This document shows positions 1 through 9,201 of a stretch of DNA of 9,201 nt, one piece after another. The position numbers were made by a program, and so were the translations under genes. The notes under the pieces are model-generated. The model did not search any database. It was not told the origin of the DNA and worked only from the letters and a program-made list of their open reading frames with translations. The stretch spans positions 1 to 9,201 of the forward strand of contig JAEEQI010000098.1 of the NCBI GenBank assembly GCA_016285215.1, read 5' to 3'. Origin of the DNA: Bacteroidales bacterium (lineage in GTDB: Bacteria; Bacteroidota; Bacteroidia; Bacteroidales; UBA932). Every line of letters starts with the position of its first letter. The stretch's first letter is position 1.

Positions 1-165
1 GAGATCCTCCTCCCGGACGGTGTAGAGATGGTGATGCCTGGCGATAACGTGGAAATCACTGTGAAGCTCATCACTCCTGTTGCTATGAACAACGGTCTGC
101 AGTTCGCTATCCGCGAAGGCGGTCGTACCGTTGGCGCTGGCCAGGTGATCGGCATCATCGAGTAA
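1..165 (+). CDS. tuf: Elongation factor Tu, C-terminal end (5' partial)
   Basis: EF-Tu is the GTPase that delivers aminoacyl-tRNA to the ribosomal A site in the cytoplasm. The window opens in frame inside the gene and shows its last 54 residues, followed by TAA at 163-165. The visible part is the end of the third (beta-barrel) domain, which helps bind aminoacyl-tRNA. It contains the family signatures [10 protein letters not shown] and [13 protein letters not shown] and ends in IIE, the usual EF-Tu terminus. The GTPase domain lies outside the window, so its G motifs cannot be checked; by family length (about 395 residues) roughly 86 percent of the protein is missing on the left. The next gene downstream is tRNA-Trp. 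The identification is secure from these C-terminal motifs alone. Confidence 0.97.
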   Translation, partial: EILLPDGVEMVMPGDNVEITVKLITPVAMNNGLQFAIREGGRTVGAGQVIGIIE

Positions 166-186
166 TTTTCTCGAAGCCATTTAACT

Positions 187-216
187 AAGTGAGTGCTCAG
201 ACGTGGGCACTCACTT
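187..216 (+). promoter_or_regulatory. Long hairpin between tuf and tRNA-Trp (terminator or processing element)
   Basis: Bases 187-199 pair with 204-216, giving a 13-bp stem (one G-U wobble at 197/206) with a four-base loop at 200-203. The first ten pairs are uninterrupted. There is no T-tract after the 3' arm; the next bases are CCCAC and the mature tRNA begins at 222. A textbook intrinsic terminator is therefore unlikely, though a weak terminator at the end of tuf cannot be excluded. The position, five bases before the tRNA 5' end, also suits a processing or folding element in a tuf-tRNA co-transcript. The hairpin is seen; its role is inference. Confidence 0.6.
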
Positions 217-221
217 CCCAC

Positions 222-295
222 AGGGGAATAGAACAAGGGTAGTTCAGCGGTCTCCAAAACCGTCGATGTGGGTTCGAATCCTGCTTCCCCTGCCA
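222..295 (+). tRNA. tRNA-Trp (anticodon CCA)
   Basis: The sequence folds into a full cloverleaf. The acceptor stem is seven Watson-Crick pairs (222-228 with 285-291). The D stem GAAC/GTTC is 231-234 with 242-245. The anticodon stem is 247-251 with 259-263 (G-U at the base), and the loop CTCCAAA carries anticodon CCA at 254-256. The variable region is four bases. The T stem is 268-272 with 280-284, containing two G-U wobbles, around loop TTCGAAT. The discriminator is G292 and CCA is encoded at 293-295. Anticodon CCA reads UGG, so this is tryptophan tRNA; the G discriminator fits bacterial tRNA-Trp. It sits between tuf and secE on the same strand and is probably cut from a longer transcript. 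Confidence 0.97.
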
Positions 296-383
296 ATATC
301 AAAGGTTACGATTTGGTAAATGTTTAACGAAAAGGCCAAGGGATTCCCGCTTCCAATTTTCCCCCGGCCCATTGTAAGCAAAG
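296..383 (+). other. tRNA-Trp to secE spacer, no clear promoter
   Basis: This is an 88-base non-coding stretch. I searched it for the Bacteroidota promoter pattern (a -33 TTTG and a -7 TAnnTTTG). The nearest match, TACGATTTG at 307-315, has one base too many between TA and TTTG and would put its -33 box inside the tRNA, so I do not call a promoter. A modest hairpin is possible just before secE: GGCC 334-337 with 366-369 and GGGA 340-343 with 360-363, separated by an AA/CC internal loop and closing a 16-base loop. There is no Shine-Dalgarno in front of the secE ATG. Co-transcription of secE with the tRNA is the simplest reading. Confidence 0.4.
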
Positions 384-572
384 ATGAGTAAGATTGTTAA
401 CTATCTGAAAGAGTCCTATTTGGAGTTGACCAAAAAGGTCACCTGGCCCACCTGGGAGAAGCTGCAGAGTTCTGCCCTTCTCGTCCTGGTCACCACGCTG
501 ATCCTCTCTGTTGTCATCTTCCTGATTGACTTTGCTTTCCAGCATCTGATGGAGTTTATTTACGCACTGTAA
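384..572 (+). CDS. secE: Preprotein translocase subunit SecE
   Basis: SecE is the small essential subunit that clamps and stabilises SecY in the SecYEG protein-conducting channel of the inner membrane. The 62-residue product is the short single-span form found in most bacteria, unlike the three-span E. coli protein. Residues 1-28 form a basic and aromatic amphipathic region with the family motif KKVTWPTWEK (17-26). One hydrophobic membrane segment follows at about residues 31-56. The ATG at 384 gives the expected full N-terminus; no Shine-Dalgarno precedes it. nusG starts 16 bases downstream, the conserved secE-nusG pairing of bacteria, and the two are almost certainly co-transcribed. The motif, the size and the neighbour all agree. 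Confidence 0.97.
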   Translation: MSKIVNYLKESYLELTKKVTWPTWEKLQSSALLVLVTTLILSVVIFLIDFAFQHLMEFIYAL

Positions 573-588
573 CTGATTAGTACACCCT

Positions 589-1152
589 ATGGCTGACAAG
601 AAATGGTACGTACTGCGTACCGCGGGAACCAAGGAAAAGAAAGCCGCCGAATACCTGGTCAAGGAAATTGAAAGACACCCGGATCTGCAAGCAATTGTGG
701 ATCAGGTTCTGGTGCCTGTCAAGAAAGAGATCGTCACCAAGAATGGCAAGCGCAAGGAAGTGGAGCGTCTCCTCTTCCCTGGCTACGTGCTCATTCACGC
801 CGAGCTCAACCCCGACCTCGAGTATGTCATTCGCAACGGCATCCCCGGCATGTCCGGATTCCTGACGGAGAAGACCGGCAACGGTCCCACCGAGCGCGTT
901 CCTGTTCCCATCCGTGACGAAGAAGCCCAGCGCATTCTTGGCGTCCAGGACGAGAACGCCGTAAGTGCAGCCGAGACCGAGGTGAACTTCACCGTTGGAG
1001 AGAGCGTCCGCATTACGGACGGTCCTTTCAGCGGCTTCAGCGGCAACGTAGAGGAAATCCTGCAGGAAAGAAGCAAACTCAAGGTAGTAGTTGTGATCTT
1101 TGGAAGAAAGACTCTTCTGGAACTCAGCTTTACACAAGTAACTAAAGAGTAA
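589..1152 (+). CDS. nusG: Transcription termination/antitermination protein NusG
   Basis: NusG binds the RNA polymerase clamp, alters pausing, and can link polymerase to Rho or to the ribosome through S10. The 187-residue product has the usual two-domain layout. The NGN domain covers about residues 4-118, beginning KWYVLRTAGTKEKKAA and containing the motif LLFPGYVLI (61-69), part of the polymerase-binding face. The KOW domain covers about residues 133-187, with VGESVRITDGPFSGFSG (136-152) and a C-terminal strand rich in Val and Leu. The length is typical of the housekeeping protein and not of longer specialised paralogues such as UpxY or LoaP. The ATG at 589 lies 16 bases after secE and has no Shine-Dalgarno. 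rplK follows after only 9 bases, so translation is probably closely linked. Confidence 0.97.
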   Translation: MADKKWYVLRTAGTKEKKAAEYLVKEIERHPDLQAIVDQVLVPVKKEIVTKNGKRKEVERLLFPGYVLIHAELNPDLEYVIRNGIPGMSGFLTEKTGNGPTERVPVPIRDEEAQRILGVQDENAVSAAETEVNFTVGESVRITDGPFSGFSGNVEEILQERSKLKVVVVIFGRKTLLELSFTQVTKE

Positions 1153-1161
1153 AAATTTACT

Positions 1162-1605
1162 ATGGCAAAAGAAGTATCCGGATTCATTAAGCTCCAAATC
1201 AAAGGCGGAGCAGCGAATCCTGCGCCCCCGGTAGGACCGGCACTCGGTTCCAAGGGCCTCAACATCATGGACTTCTGCAAGCAGTTCAACGCTCGCACCC
1301 AGGACCAGGCCGGTAAGGTTCTCCCTGTGGTGATCACCGTGTACTCCGACAAGTCCTTCAGCTTTGAGGTCAAGCAGCCCCCGGTGGCCGTATCGCTCAA
1401 GGAAGCTGCCAAGATCAGCAAGGCTTCCGGTGAGCCCAACCGTAAGAAAGTGGCTACCGTTACCTGGGATCAGGTAAAGGAAATTGCCCAGTCCAAGATG
1501 CCCGACCTCAACGCTTTCACGCTGCGTAGCGCTATGAGCATGGTGGCCGGCACCGCCCGTTCCATGGGTATCAAGGTAGAAGGTGAAATGCCCGAGAATC
1601 TTTAA
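1162..1605 (+). CDS. rplK: 50S ribosomal protein L11 (uL11)
   Basis: L11 binds the GTPase-associated centre of 23S rRNA at the base of the L7/L12 stalk and takes part in factor-dependent steps and the RelA response. The 147-residue protein has the two usual domains. The N-terminal domain (about 1-75) includes the proline-rich [17 protein letters not shown] (22-38), the region known from thiostrepton resistance; the prolines are intact. The C-terminal rRNA-binding domain (about 76-141) ends with [13 protein letters not shown]. The length is a few residues longer than the 141-142 of E. coli. The gene starts 9 bases after nusG with no Shine-Dalgarno; the short A/T-rich spacer is the only leader. 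There is no room for a separate L1-binding leader as in E. coli unless it lies within nusG. Confidence 0.98.
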   Translation: MAKEVSGFIKLQIKGGAANPAPPVGPALGSKGLNIMDFCKQFNARTQDQAGKVLPVVITVYSDKSFSFEVKQPPVAVSLKEAAKISKASGEPNRKKVATVTWDQVKEIAQSKMPDLNAFTLRSAMSMVAGTARSMGIKVEGEMPENL

Positions 1606-1619
1606 ATCACGCATGAGTT

Positions 1620-2318
1620 ATGAGCAAACTGACTAAAAACCAGAAAGCTGTTCTTGCCAAGTTCGACAAGACCAAGGTTTATCCCGTCTCTGAGGCATGC
1701 GCGCTTCTGAAGGAGATCACCTATACCAAATTTGACGCTTCCGTAGAAATCACCACCAATCTGGGTGTGGACCCTCGTAAGGCCAACCAGATGATCCGTG
1801 GCGTTGTCACCCTGCCTGCCGGTACCGGTAAGGTTACCCGCGTGCTGGTGCTCTGCACCCCTGACAAGGAAGCCGAAGCTAAAGAAGCTGGTGCAGACTA
1901 CGTAGGTCTGGACGAGTATATCACCAAGATCAAGGAAGGCTGGACGGACGTAGATGTGATCATCTGCACCCCTTCCGTGATGGCCAAGGTCGGTCAGATT
2001 GGCCGTATCCTGGGTCCCCGCGGCCTTATGCCTAACCCCAAGACCGGCACCGTGACCATGGAGGTTGGCGCCGCTGTCAAGGACGTGAAGGGTGGTAAGA
2101 TTGACTTCAAGGTGGACAAGACCGGTATTATTCACGCCGCCATCGGCAAGGCTTCCTTCACTGCCCAGCAGATTGAGGAGAACGCCCGCGCCTTTGTCTC
2201 CGCCGTTCTGAAGCTCAAGCCCCAGACCCTGAAGGGCACCTATTTCAAGAGCTGCACCATCTGCACCACTATGAGCCCTGCTATCAAGCTGGACGTGAAA
2301 GGTTTCACTGCTGAATAA
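1620..2318 (+). CDS. rplA: 50S ribosomal protein L1 (uL1)
   Basis: L1 forms the mobile stalk of the large subunit that interacts with E-site tRNA, and in E. coli it represses translation of its own rplKA mRNA. The 232-residue product is of normal length. Family signatures are [11 protein letters not shown] (51-61) and [14 protein letters not shown] (132-145) in the middle domain; the conserved [10 protein letters not shown] stretch follows in the C-terminal part of domain I. The ATG at 1620 is 14 bases after rplK. An earlier ATG at 1613 is out of frame and stops after seven codons, so 1620 is the clear start. There is no Shine-Dalgarno. Autoregulation by L1 is known in E. coli but not demonstrated by anything seen here. 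Confidence 0.98.
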   Translation: MSKLTKNQKAVLAKFDKTKVYPVSEACALLKEITYTKFDASVEITTNLGVDPRKANQMIRGVVTLPAGTGKVTRVLVLCTPDKEAEAKEAGADYVGLDEYITKIKEGWTDVDVIICTPSVMAKVGQIGRILGPRGLMPNPKTGTVTMEVGAAVKDVKGGKIDFKVDKTGIIHAAIGKASFTAQQIEENARAFVSAVLKLKPQTLKGTYFKSCTICTTMSPAIKLDVKGFTAE

Positions 2319-2322
2319 TCTG

Positions 2323-2330
2323 TAAGGAGG
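2323..2330 (+). promoter_or_regulatory. Perfect Shine-Dalgarno for rplJ
   Basis: TAAGGAGG lies seven bases upstream of the rplJ ATG, matching the 16S 3'-end complement over the full core with near-optimal spacing. It is the only strong Shine-Dalgarno in the window: secE, nusG, rplK, rplA, rplL and rpoC have none, and rpoB has only a weak GAAGG at 3373-3377. Bacteroidota ribosomes are known to mask the anti-Shine-Dalgarno, so this site stands out. Confidence 0.85.
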
Positions 2331-2337
2331 AAAAGAT

Positions 2338-2871
2338 ATGAAAAAGGAACTGAAAGAACAGGTTATTGCAGCTATCAAGGCTAACATCGCCCAGACCCCT
2401 AACTTCTACATCGTTGACATCGCCGGCCTCAACGCCGAGCAGACCGCTACGCTCCGCCGCGATTGCTTCAACGAGGGTATCAAGCTCACCGTTGTTAAGA
2501 ACACCCTCCTCCACAAGGTAATCAAGGACGCTCAGAACCCTGAGATGGAACTCCTGGTCCCCGCTCTGGAAGGTAACACCGCCCTTATGTACACCGAAGC
2601 TCCGGCCGTTCCCGCCAAGCTCATCAAGAAGTACAACAAGGCCGGTAACGAGAAGCCCGCTCTCAAAGCTGCCTATGTGCAGGAGTGCGCTTTCGTAGGT
2701 GCCGACAAGCTGGAAGAGCTCATCAACATCAAGTCTCGCGAGGAACTCATCGGCCAGATCATTGGCATGCTCCAGTCCCCGATGCAGAACGTTATCTCCG
2801 CTCTGCAGAACGGCGGCGGCTCCAAGATCGCCGGTCTCGTCAAGACCCTCGAAGAAAAAGGAAACAAATAA
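2338..2871 (+). CDS. rplJ: 50S ribosomal protein L10 (uL10)
   Basis: L10 anchors the L7/L12 dimers to the GTPase-associated centre of 23S rRNA, forming the stalk that recruits translation factors. The 177-residue product is near the family norm (about 165-175). The N-terminal rRNA-binding domain covers about residues 1-130, with the typical FYIVDIAGLNAEQTATLRR (23-41) and the VVKNTLL motif (52-58). The C-terminal helix, about residues 136-172, carries the binding sites for L7/L12 dimers and contains the hydrophobic pattern MLQSPMQNVISALQ. The start is fixed by a perfect Shine-Dalgarno. The rplA-rplJ spacer is only 19 bases, too short for the long structured L10-binding leader seen in E. coli. 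rplL follows after 27 bases. Confidence 0.98.
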   Translation: MKKELKEQVIAAIKANIAQTPNFYIVDIAGLNAEQTATLRRDCFNEGIKLTVVKNTLLHKVIKDAQNPEMELLVPALEGNTALMYTEAPAVPAKLIKKYNKAGNEKPALKAAYVQECAFVGADKLEELINIKSREELIGQIIGMLQSPMQNVISALQNGGGSKIAGLVKTLEEKGNK

Positions 2872-2898
2872 TAATAAACAATTTAAAACTTTACAATT
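2872..2898 (+). promoter_or_regulatory. A/T-rich rplL translation leader
   Basis: This 27-base spacer is made almost entirely of A and T (a few C, no G) and lacks any Shine-Dalgarno. Unstructured A/T-rich leaders of this type are common before highly translated Bacteroidota genes. Because L7/L12 is needed in several copies per L10, an open leader here is plausible as the device for higher initiation. That role is inferred. Confidence 0.5.
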
Positions 2899-3279
2899 AT
2901 GGCAGACGTTAAGAAACTCGCCGAGGAACTCGTGAACCTCACCGTCAAAGATGTCCAGGAACTCGCTAAGATCCTGAAGGAAGAATATGGTATTGAGCCC
3001 GCTGCTGCAGCCGTTGCAGTTGCCGCTCCTGCTGCTGGTGCCGCCGAAGCCGCCGGTCCCGCTGAGCAGACCGAATTCGATGTGATCCTCACCAGCGCTG
3101 GTCAGGCTAAGCTCCAGGTCATCAAGGCCGTTAAGGAGAGCGCCGGTCTTGGTCTGAAAGAGGCCAAGGAACTGGTTGACAAGGCTCCCGTTGCCGTTAA
3201 GGAGAAAGTCTCCAAGGCTGAGGCTGAGGCCCTCAAGGCTGCCCTCGAGGAAGCCGGCGCCGAGGTTGAACTCAAGTAA
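2899..3279 (+). CDS. rplL: 50S ribosomal protein L7/L12 (bL12)
   Basis: L7/L12 forms dimers, several copies per ribosome, whose mobile C-terminal domains recruit EF-Tu, EF-G, IF2 and release factors and stimulate their GTPase activity. The 126-residue product shows the three usual parts. The N-terminal dimerisation and L10-binding domain covers about residues 1-32. An Ala/Pro/Gly-rich flexible hinge covers about 33-57. The C-terminal factor-binding domain covers about 58-126 and has the signature [20 protein letters not shown] (71-90) followed by ELVDKAP. Length is normal. The ATG at 2899 lies in an A/T-rich leader without Shine-Dalgarno. A strong terminator begins 34 bases after the stop codon, so this is the last gene of the ribosomal part of the cluster. 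Confidence 0.98.
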   Translation: MADVKKLAEELVNLTVKDVQELAKILKEEYGIEPAAAAVAVAAPAAGAAEAAGPAEQTEFDVILTSAGQAKLQVIKAVKESAGLGLKEAKELVDKAPVAVKEKVSKAEAEALKAALEEAGAEVELK

Positions 3280-3283
3280 GTTC

Positions 3284-3316
3284 ACCTGCTCCCTATAGGG
3301 GAGTCCGCACACAGGT
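3284..3316 (+). promoter_or_regulatory. Possible upstream hairpin competing with the rplL-rpoB terminator
   Basis: Bases 3289-3293 (CTCCC) pair with 3299-3303 (GGGAG) around a five-base loop. The stem can be extended by pairing 3284-3288 (ACCTG) with 3312-3316 (CAGGT), leaving an eight-base bulge at 3304-3311. The outer pairing uses bases 3314-3316, which are also the foot of the terminator stem, so the two structures cannot both form fully. The overlap is only three bases, so any antiterminator effect would be modest. It may instead be a ribonuclease processing site. The pairing is seen; a function is speculative. Confidence 0.35.
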
Positions 3317-3347
3317 TTAGAGCCCAAGTAGGCTCTAAACCTTTTTT
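3314..3347 (+). terminator. Intrinsic terminator / attenuator between rplL and rpoB
   Basis: A perfect 11-bp inverted repeat (3314-3324 with 3331-3341) closes a six-base loop and is followed directly by six T residues (3342-3347), the classical Rho-independent form. It lies 34 bases after the rplL stop and 36 bases before the rpoB start. I see no convincing promoter between it and rpoB, so rpoBC expression should depend on read-through. In E. coli a terminator at the same place lets only a minority of transcripts continue into rpoBC, which sets polymerase subunits below ribosomal proteins; the same logic probably applies here. Confidence 0.92.
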
Positions 3348-3383
3348 CCGTCTTAAAAATTTTCCCCATAACGAAGGCAGAAC

Positions 3384-6300
3384 ATGTCTAAAAAGACTAG
3401 CAATCAGCGAATCAATTTCGCAACCTCCAAAATTCTGGAATATCCTGACCTTCTGGAAGTTCAGCTGAAGTCCTTCAAGGATTTCTTCCAGCTGGAAACC
3501 ACCCCGGACAGCCGTCGCGGGGAAGGCCTGTATCAGGTGTTCCAGGAAATTTTCCCGATTGAGGATACGCGGAACAACTATGAACTCACCTTCATCGATT
3601 ACTTTATCGATCCGCCGCAGTATTCCATCGAGGAGTGTCTTGAGAGAGGACTCACTTACAATGTTCCTCTGAAGGCAAAACTCCGCCTTTCATGCACGGA
3701 CCCGGAGCACGAGGACTTTGACACCCGCGTGCAGGACGTCTACCTGGGCAACATTCCTTATATGACCCCGGCCGGTACGTTCATCATCAACGGCTCCGAG
3801 AGAATTATCGTTTCGCAGCTTCACCGTTCCCCGGGCGTGTTCTTTGACCAGAGCATGCACGCCAACGGTACCAAACTCTATTCTGCCCGTATCATCCCCT
3901 TCAAGGGATCCTGGATCGAGTTTGCCACGGACATCAACAACGTGATGTACGCTTACATCGACCGTAAGAAGAAGCTGCCCGTTACCACCCTTCTGAGAGC
4001 TATCGGTTATAGCTCCGATAAGGACATCCTGGACCGCTTCGGCCTGGCTGATGAAGTGAAGGCCGATCCCAAGGTACTCCAGGAGAACGAAGGCCGCAAG
4101 CTGGCTGCCAATGTCCTGAAGACCTGGATTGAGGACTTCGAGGACGAGGACACCGGTGAGGTCATTCCCATCGAGCGTACCATTCCCATCGTGGAGCGCG
4201 GTGAGATCCTGAACGAGGATACCATCGCCCGTATCGCCGATACCGACGTCAAGACCATCCTCCTCCAGAAGGACGAGGCCGTCTCCGCCGAGAACTCCAT
4301 CATCTACAACACCCTCCAGAAGGACCCGACCAATACGGAAATCGAGGCTGTGAACTACATCTACAAACAGCTCCGCAATTCCGAACCGCCGGATGAGGCT
4401 ACCGCCCGTGACGTCATTGACAAGCTCTTCTTCTCCGAGAAGCGCTACGACCTGGGCAGCGTGGGCCGCTACCGTCTCAACAAGAAACTGAACCTGGACA
4501 CCGATCCGGGCGTTCGCGTACTCACCAACACGGACATCGTAGAGATTATCAAGTACCTGATCCAGCTCATCAACAGCCGGGCCACGGTAGACGATATCGA
4601 CCACCTGTCCAACCGTCGTGTACGCACCGTTGGCGAGCAGCTCGCCAACCAGTTCAGCGTGGGTCTGAGCCGTATGGCCCGTACCATCCGCGAACGTATG
4701 AATGTCCGCGACAGCGAACAGTTCAACCCCATCGACCTCATTAACGCCAAGACCCTGTCTTCCGTTATCAATTCCTTCTTCGGCACCAGCCAGCTGTCCC
4801 AGTTTATGGACCAGACCAACCCGCTGGCAGAGATCACGCACAAGCGCCGTCTCTCCGCTCTGGGTCCTGGCGGTCTGTCCCGTGACCGCGCCGGCTTCGA
4901 AGTACGTGACGTGCACTATACCCACTACGGCCGCCTGTGCCCTATCGAGAGCCCTGAAGGTCCTAACATCGGCCTTATCAGCTCCCTGTGCGTGTATGCC
5001 CGTATCAATGGCCTCGGCTTCATCGAGACCCCGTACCGCGAGGTGCACGACGGTAAGGTAGACCTTTCCGACACCGGTTGGAAGTACATGAGCGCCGAGG
5101 AAGAGGAAGCCCAGCACGTGGCCCTCGCCAACGTGAACATGTCCGACGACGGTCAGCTCCAGGACGAGCGCATCCAGTGCCGTCTGGAGGCCGACTTCCC
5201 GCTGGTTTCCAAGGAAGAAGTGAACTATATGGACGTAGCCCCCAACCAGATGGCTTCCGTGGCTGCTTCCCTCATTCCTTTCCTGGAGCACGACGACGCC
5301 CACCGCGCCCTGATGGGTGCCAACATGATGCGTCAGGCCGTTCCGCTGCTGAGCCCGGAGAGCCCCATCGTGGGTACCGGTCTGGAGGAGCGTGTCTGCA
5401 TCGACTCCCGTACCCAGGTGATCGCCGAGCGTGAAGGTACCGTTACCTACGTAGACGCCAACGAAATCCACATCAAGTACGACCGTACCGACGACGAGAA
5501 GTTCGTAAGCTTCCTCCCCGAGGAGACCGTTTACAAGCTTCCCATCTACCGCCGCACCAACCAGAGTACCACCATTATGCTCAAACCCCTGGTTCGCAAG
5601 GGTGACCGCGTGAAGGGTGGCCAGGTGCTTACGGAAGGCTACGCCACCCAGAAGGGTGAGCTGGCCCTGGGTCGCAACCTGATGGTGGCCTTTATGCCTT
5701 GGAAGGGTTACAACTACGAAGATGCTATCGTTCTCAGTGAAGAGATGGTGAAGTGGGATGTGCTCACTTCCATCCACGTGGACGAGTACCTCACCGAGGT
5801 CCGCGAAACCAAGCGCGGTATGGAGGAACTCACCTCCGATATCCCCAACGTGAGCGAAGACGCCACCAAGGACCTGGACAAGGACGGTATCGTTCGCATC
5901 GGTGCCCACATCGAGCCCGGTGATATCATGATTGGTAAGATCACTCCTAAGGGTGAGTCCGATCCTTCCCCGGAAGAGAAGCTCCTCAAGGCCATCTTCG
6001 GTGACAAGGCCGGTGACGTGAAAGACGCCTCCCTCAAGGCCAATCCTTCCCTGAGCGGCACGGTTATCAAGACCGCCCTCTACAGCAAGGTGTCCAAGGA
6101 TGGTGGCAAGCGCAGCGCCAAGGCCGACCAGAAGGCCCGCATCGAGATGAAGCAGCAGGAATTTGAGAAGGCCGCCGAAAAGCTTCGCGCCGGCTTTATC
6201 GAGAAGCTGTGGAGCCTCGTGAGCGGCAAGAAGAGCGCCGGCGTGAGCGACCTCTACGGCGTAGAAATCTTCCCTAAGGGCAAGGAGTTCACCCTCCAGG

Positions 6301-7202
6301 GCCTGAAGGAAGCCGATTACCAGAACATCTCCACCGCCAAGTGGTGCAACGATGCCAAGACCTCCGCTATGGTGCGTGAGCTCATCGGTGGTTACTGCAT
6401 TGCCCACAAGGAGGCCGAAACCCGCGCCAAGCGCGAGCTGGATAAGATCAAGGTGGGAGACGAACTCCCCAACGGCGTTATGCAGATTGCCAAGGTGTAC
6501 ATCGCCAAGAAGCGTAAGATCACTGTCGGTGATAAGATGGCCGGCCGTCACGGTAACAAGGGTATCGTGGCCAAGATCGTCCGCCAGGAGGATATGCCGT
6601 TCCTCGAGGACGGTACTCCCGTGGATATCGTTCTGAACCCGCTGGGTGTGCCTTCCCGTATGAACCTGGGTCAGATTTACGAGACCGTGCTCGGTTGGGC
6701 CGGCCGTGAACTGGGCCTCAAGTTCTCCACCCCCATCTTCGACGGTGCTTCCATCGACGAAATCTGCGACTACACGGACAAGGCCGGTGTGCCTCGTTTC
6801 GGTAAGACGCACCTGCGTGACGGTGGTACCGGCGACTGGTTTGACCAGCCTGCCACTGTGGGTGTCATCTATATGATCAAGCTCGGCCATATGGTCGACG
6901 ATAAGATGCACGCCCGTTCCATCGGCCCTTACTCCCTCATTACCCAGCAGCCTCTGGGTGGTAAGGCTCAGTTTGGTGGTCAGCGTTTCGGTGAAATGGA
7001 AGTGTGGGCCCTCGAGGCCTACGGCGCCGCCAACGCCCTCCAGGAAATCCTCACCGTGAAGTCCGACGATGTCAACGGCCGTTCCAAGACGTACGAAGCC
7101 ATTGTGAAGGGTGATCCGATGCCCACTCCGGGTATCCCTGAATCCCTGAACGTGCTCCTGCACGAGCTCCGCGGCCTGGGCCTCAAGGTCACTTTGGATT
7201 AA
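3384..7202 (+). CDS. rpoB: DNA-directed RNA polymerase subunit beta
   Basis: RpoB is one of the two large catalytic subunits of RNA polymerase, forming one pincer, the rifampicin pocket and part of the active site. The 1272-residue product is complete. The rifampicin region starts with [20 protein letters not shown] (467-486) and has the sensitive-type residues Q473, D476, H486, R489 and S491 (E. coli 513, 516, 526, 529, 531). [12 protein letters not shown] (770-781) carries E779 and D780, matching the active-site acidic pair of E. coli. MAGRHGNKG (1052-1060) is the conserved basic segment near the active site. The C-terminus has [21 protein letters not shown] lysine- and alanine-rich, probably helical insert at about 900-1025 lies where E. 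coli beta also has a lineage-specific insertion. The ATG at 3384 has a weak GAAGG six bases upstream. rpoC follows after 27 bases. Confidence 0.99.
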   Translation: MSKKTSNQRINFATSKILEYPDLLEVQLKSFKDFFQLETTPDSRRGEGLYQVFQEIFPIEDTRNNYELTFIDYFIDPPQYSIEECLERGLTYNVPLKAKLRLSCTDPEHEDFDTRVQDVYLGNIPYMTPAGTFIINGSERIIVSQLHRSPGVFFDQSMHANGTKLYSARIIPFKGSWIEFATDINNVMYAYIDRKKKLPVTTLLRAIGYSSDKDILDRFGLADEVKADPKVLQENEGRKLAANVLKTWIEDFEDEDTGEVIPIERTIPIVERGEILNEDTIARIADTDVKTILLQKDEAVSAENSIIYNTLQKDPTNTEIEAVNYIYKQLRNSEPPDEATARDVIDKLFFSEKRYDLGSVGRYRLNKKLNLDTDPGVRVLTNTDIVEIIKYLIQLINSRATVDDIDHLSNRRVRTVGEQLANQFSVGLSRMARTIRERMNVRDSEQFNPIDLINAKTLSSVINSFFGTSQLSQFMDQTNPLAEITHKRRLSALGPGGLSRDRAGFEVRDVHYTHYGRLCPIESPEGPNIGLISSLCVYARINGLGFIETPYREVHDGKVDLSDTGWKYMSAEEEEAQHVALANVNMSDDGQLQDERIQCRLEADFPLVSKEEVNYMDVAPNQMASVAASLIPFLEHDDAHRALMGANMMRQAVPLLSPESPIVGTGLEERVCIDSRTQVIAEREGTVTYVDANEIHIKYDRTDDEKFVSFLPEETVYKLPIYRRTNQSTTIMLKPLVRKGDRVKGGQVLTEGYATQKGELALGRNLMVAFMPWKGYNYEDAIVLSEEMVKWDVLTSIHVDEYLTEVRETKRGMEELTSDIPNVSEDATKDLDKDGIVRIGAHIEPGDIMIGKITPKGESDPSPEEKLLKAIFGDKAGDVKDASLKANPSLSGTVIKTALYSKVSKDGGKRSAKADQKARIEMKQQEFEKAAEKLRAGFIEKLWSLVSGKKSAGVSDLYGVEIFPKGKEFTLQGLKEADYQNISTAKWCNDAKTSAMVRELIGGYCIAHKEAETRAKRELDKIKVGDELPNGVMQIAKVYIAKKRKITVGDKMAGRHGNKGIVAKIVRQEDMPFLEDGTPVDIVLNPLGVPSRMNLGQIYETVLGWAGRELGLKFSTPIFDGASIDEICDYTDKAGVPRFGKTHLRDGGTGDWFDQPATVGVIYMIKLGHMVDDKMHARSIGPYSLITQQPLGGKAQFGGQRFGEMEVWALEAYGAANALQEILTVKSDDVNGRSKTYEAIVKGDPMPTPGIPESLNVLLHELRGLGLKVTLD

Positions 7203-7229
7203 GTCACTTAGCTTAGAAAAGTAACGAAT

Positions 7230-9201
<1,972 letters not shown>

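Noticed and set aside
307..315. TACGATTTG as a Bacteroidota -7 promoter element for secE
   Set aside because: The pattern requires two bases between TA and TTTG, but three are present, and the -33 element would fall inside the tRNA without a clear TTTG match.
1153..1161. An L1-binding autoregulatory leader before rplK
   Set aside because: The nusG-rplK spacer is only 9 bases and contains no structure. Any L1 site would have to lie inside nusG or rplK coding sequence, and I could not identify one by eye.
1613..1636. Seven-codon open frame starting at an ATG just before and overlapping the rplA start
   Set aside because: It is too short to support as a gene, lacks a ribosome-binding signal, and such chance ATGs are common. 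No sign of a regulatory upstream peptide is visible.
577..3369. Minus-strand frames of 345, 261 and 354 codons over nusG-rplK, rplA and rplJ-rplL
   Set aside because: Each is in the same register as the sense genes beneath it and spans their spacers only by chance. The sense proteins are unambiguous family members, and no antisense product resembles a known family.
3348..3383. A dedicated rpoB promoter after the terminator
   Set aside because: The stretch is A/T-rich in part but shows neither a TAnnTTTG element nor a correctly spaced TTTG upstream.

Overview
This window is a conserved housekeeping locus, the tuf – tRNA-Trp – secE – nusG – rplK – rplA – rplJ – rplL – rpoB – rpoC cluster. It comes from a bacterium that is most likely a GC-rich member of the Bacteroidota, probably order Bacteroidales. 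The reasons are the gene order with tRNA-Trp between tuf and secE, the Bacteroides-like sequence of the RpoB and RpoC proteins, the near absence of Shine-Dalgarno sequences, and the A/T-rich spacers in front of several genes. The assignment rests on recalled family sequences, not on a search. All genes lie on the + strand, none is broken, and no mobile element, CRISPR array or foreign insertion is visible.

Layout: positions 1-165 hold the last 54 codons of tuf (EF-Tu). A long hairpin (187-216) and the tRNA-Trp gene with encoded CCA (222-295) follow. After an 88-base spacer come secE (384-572) and nusG (589-1152), then the ribosomal proteins L11, L1, L10 and L7/L12 (1162-3279) with spacers of only 9 to 27 bases. 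A perfect intrinsic terminator or attenuator (3314-3347) separates rplL from rpoB. rpoB (3384-7202) is complete. rpoC starts at 7230 and runs off the end of the window after 657 codons. There is no gene-free stretch longer than about 105 bases.

Together the genes supply the core of gene expression: an elongation factor, a translocon subunit, a transcription elongation factor that couples RNA polymerase to ribosomes, the L1 and L7/L12 stalks and factor-binding base of the large ribosomal subunit, and the two catalytic RNA polymerase subunits. The short spacers suggest one or a few co-transcribed units, with the terminator before rpoB lowering polymerase subunit expression relative to ribosomal proteins.

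I found no undescribed system. The points worth a second look are regulatory: a lone perfect Shine-Dalgarno in front of rplJ in a group that generally avoids them, an attenuator before rpoB with a possible competing hairpin, and a hairpin plus acceptor-arm mimic just upstream of the tRNA. A very long open reading frame antisense to rpoB-rpoC is explained by codon bias and is not a gene.
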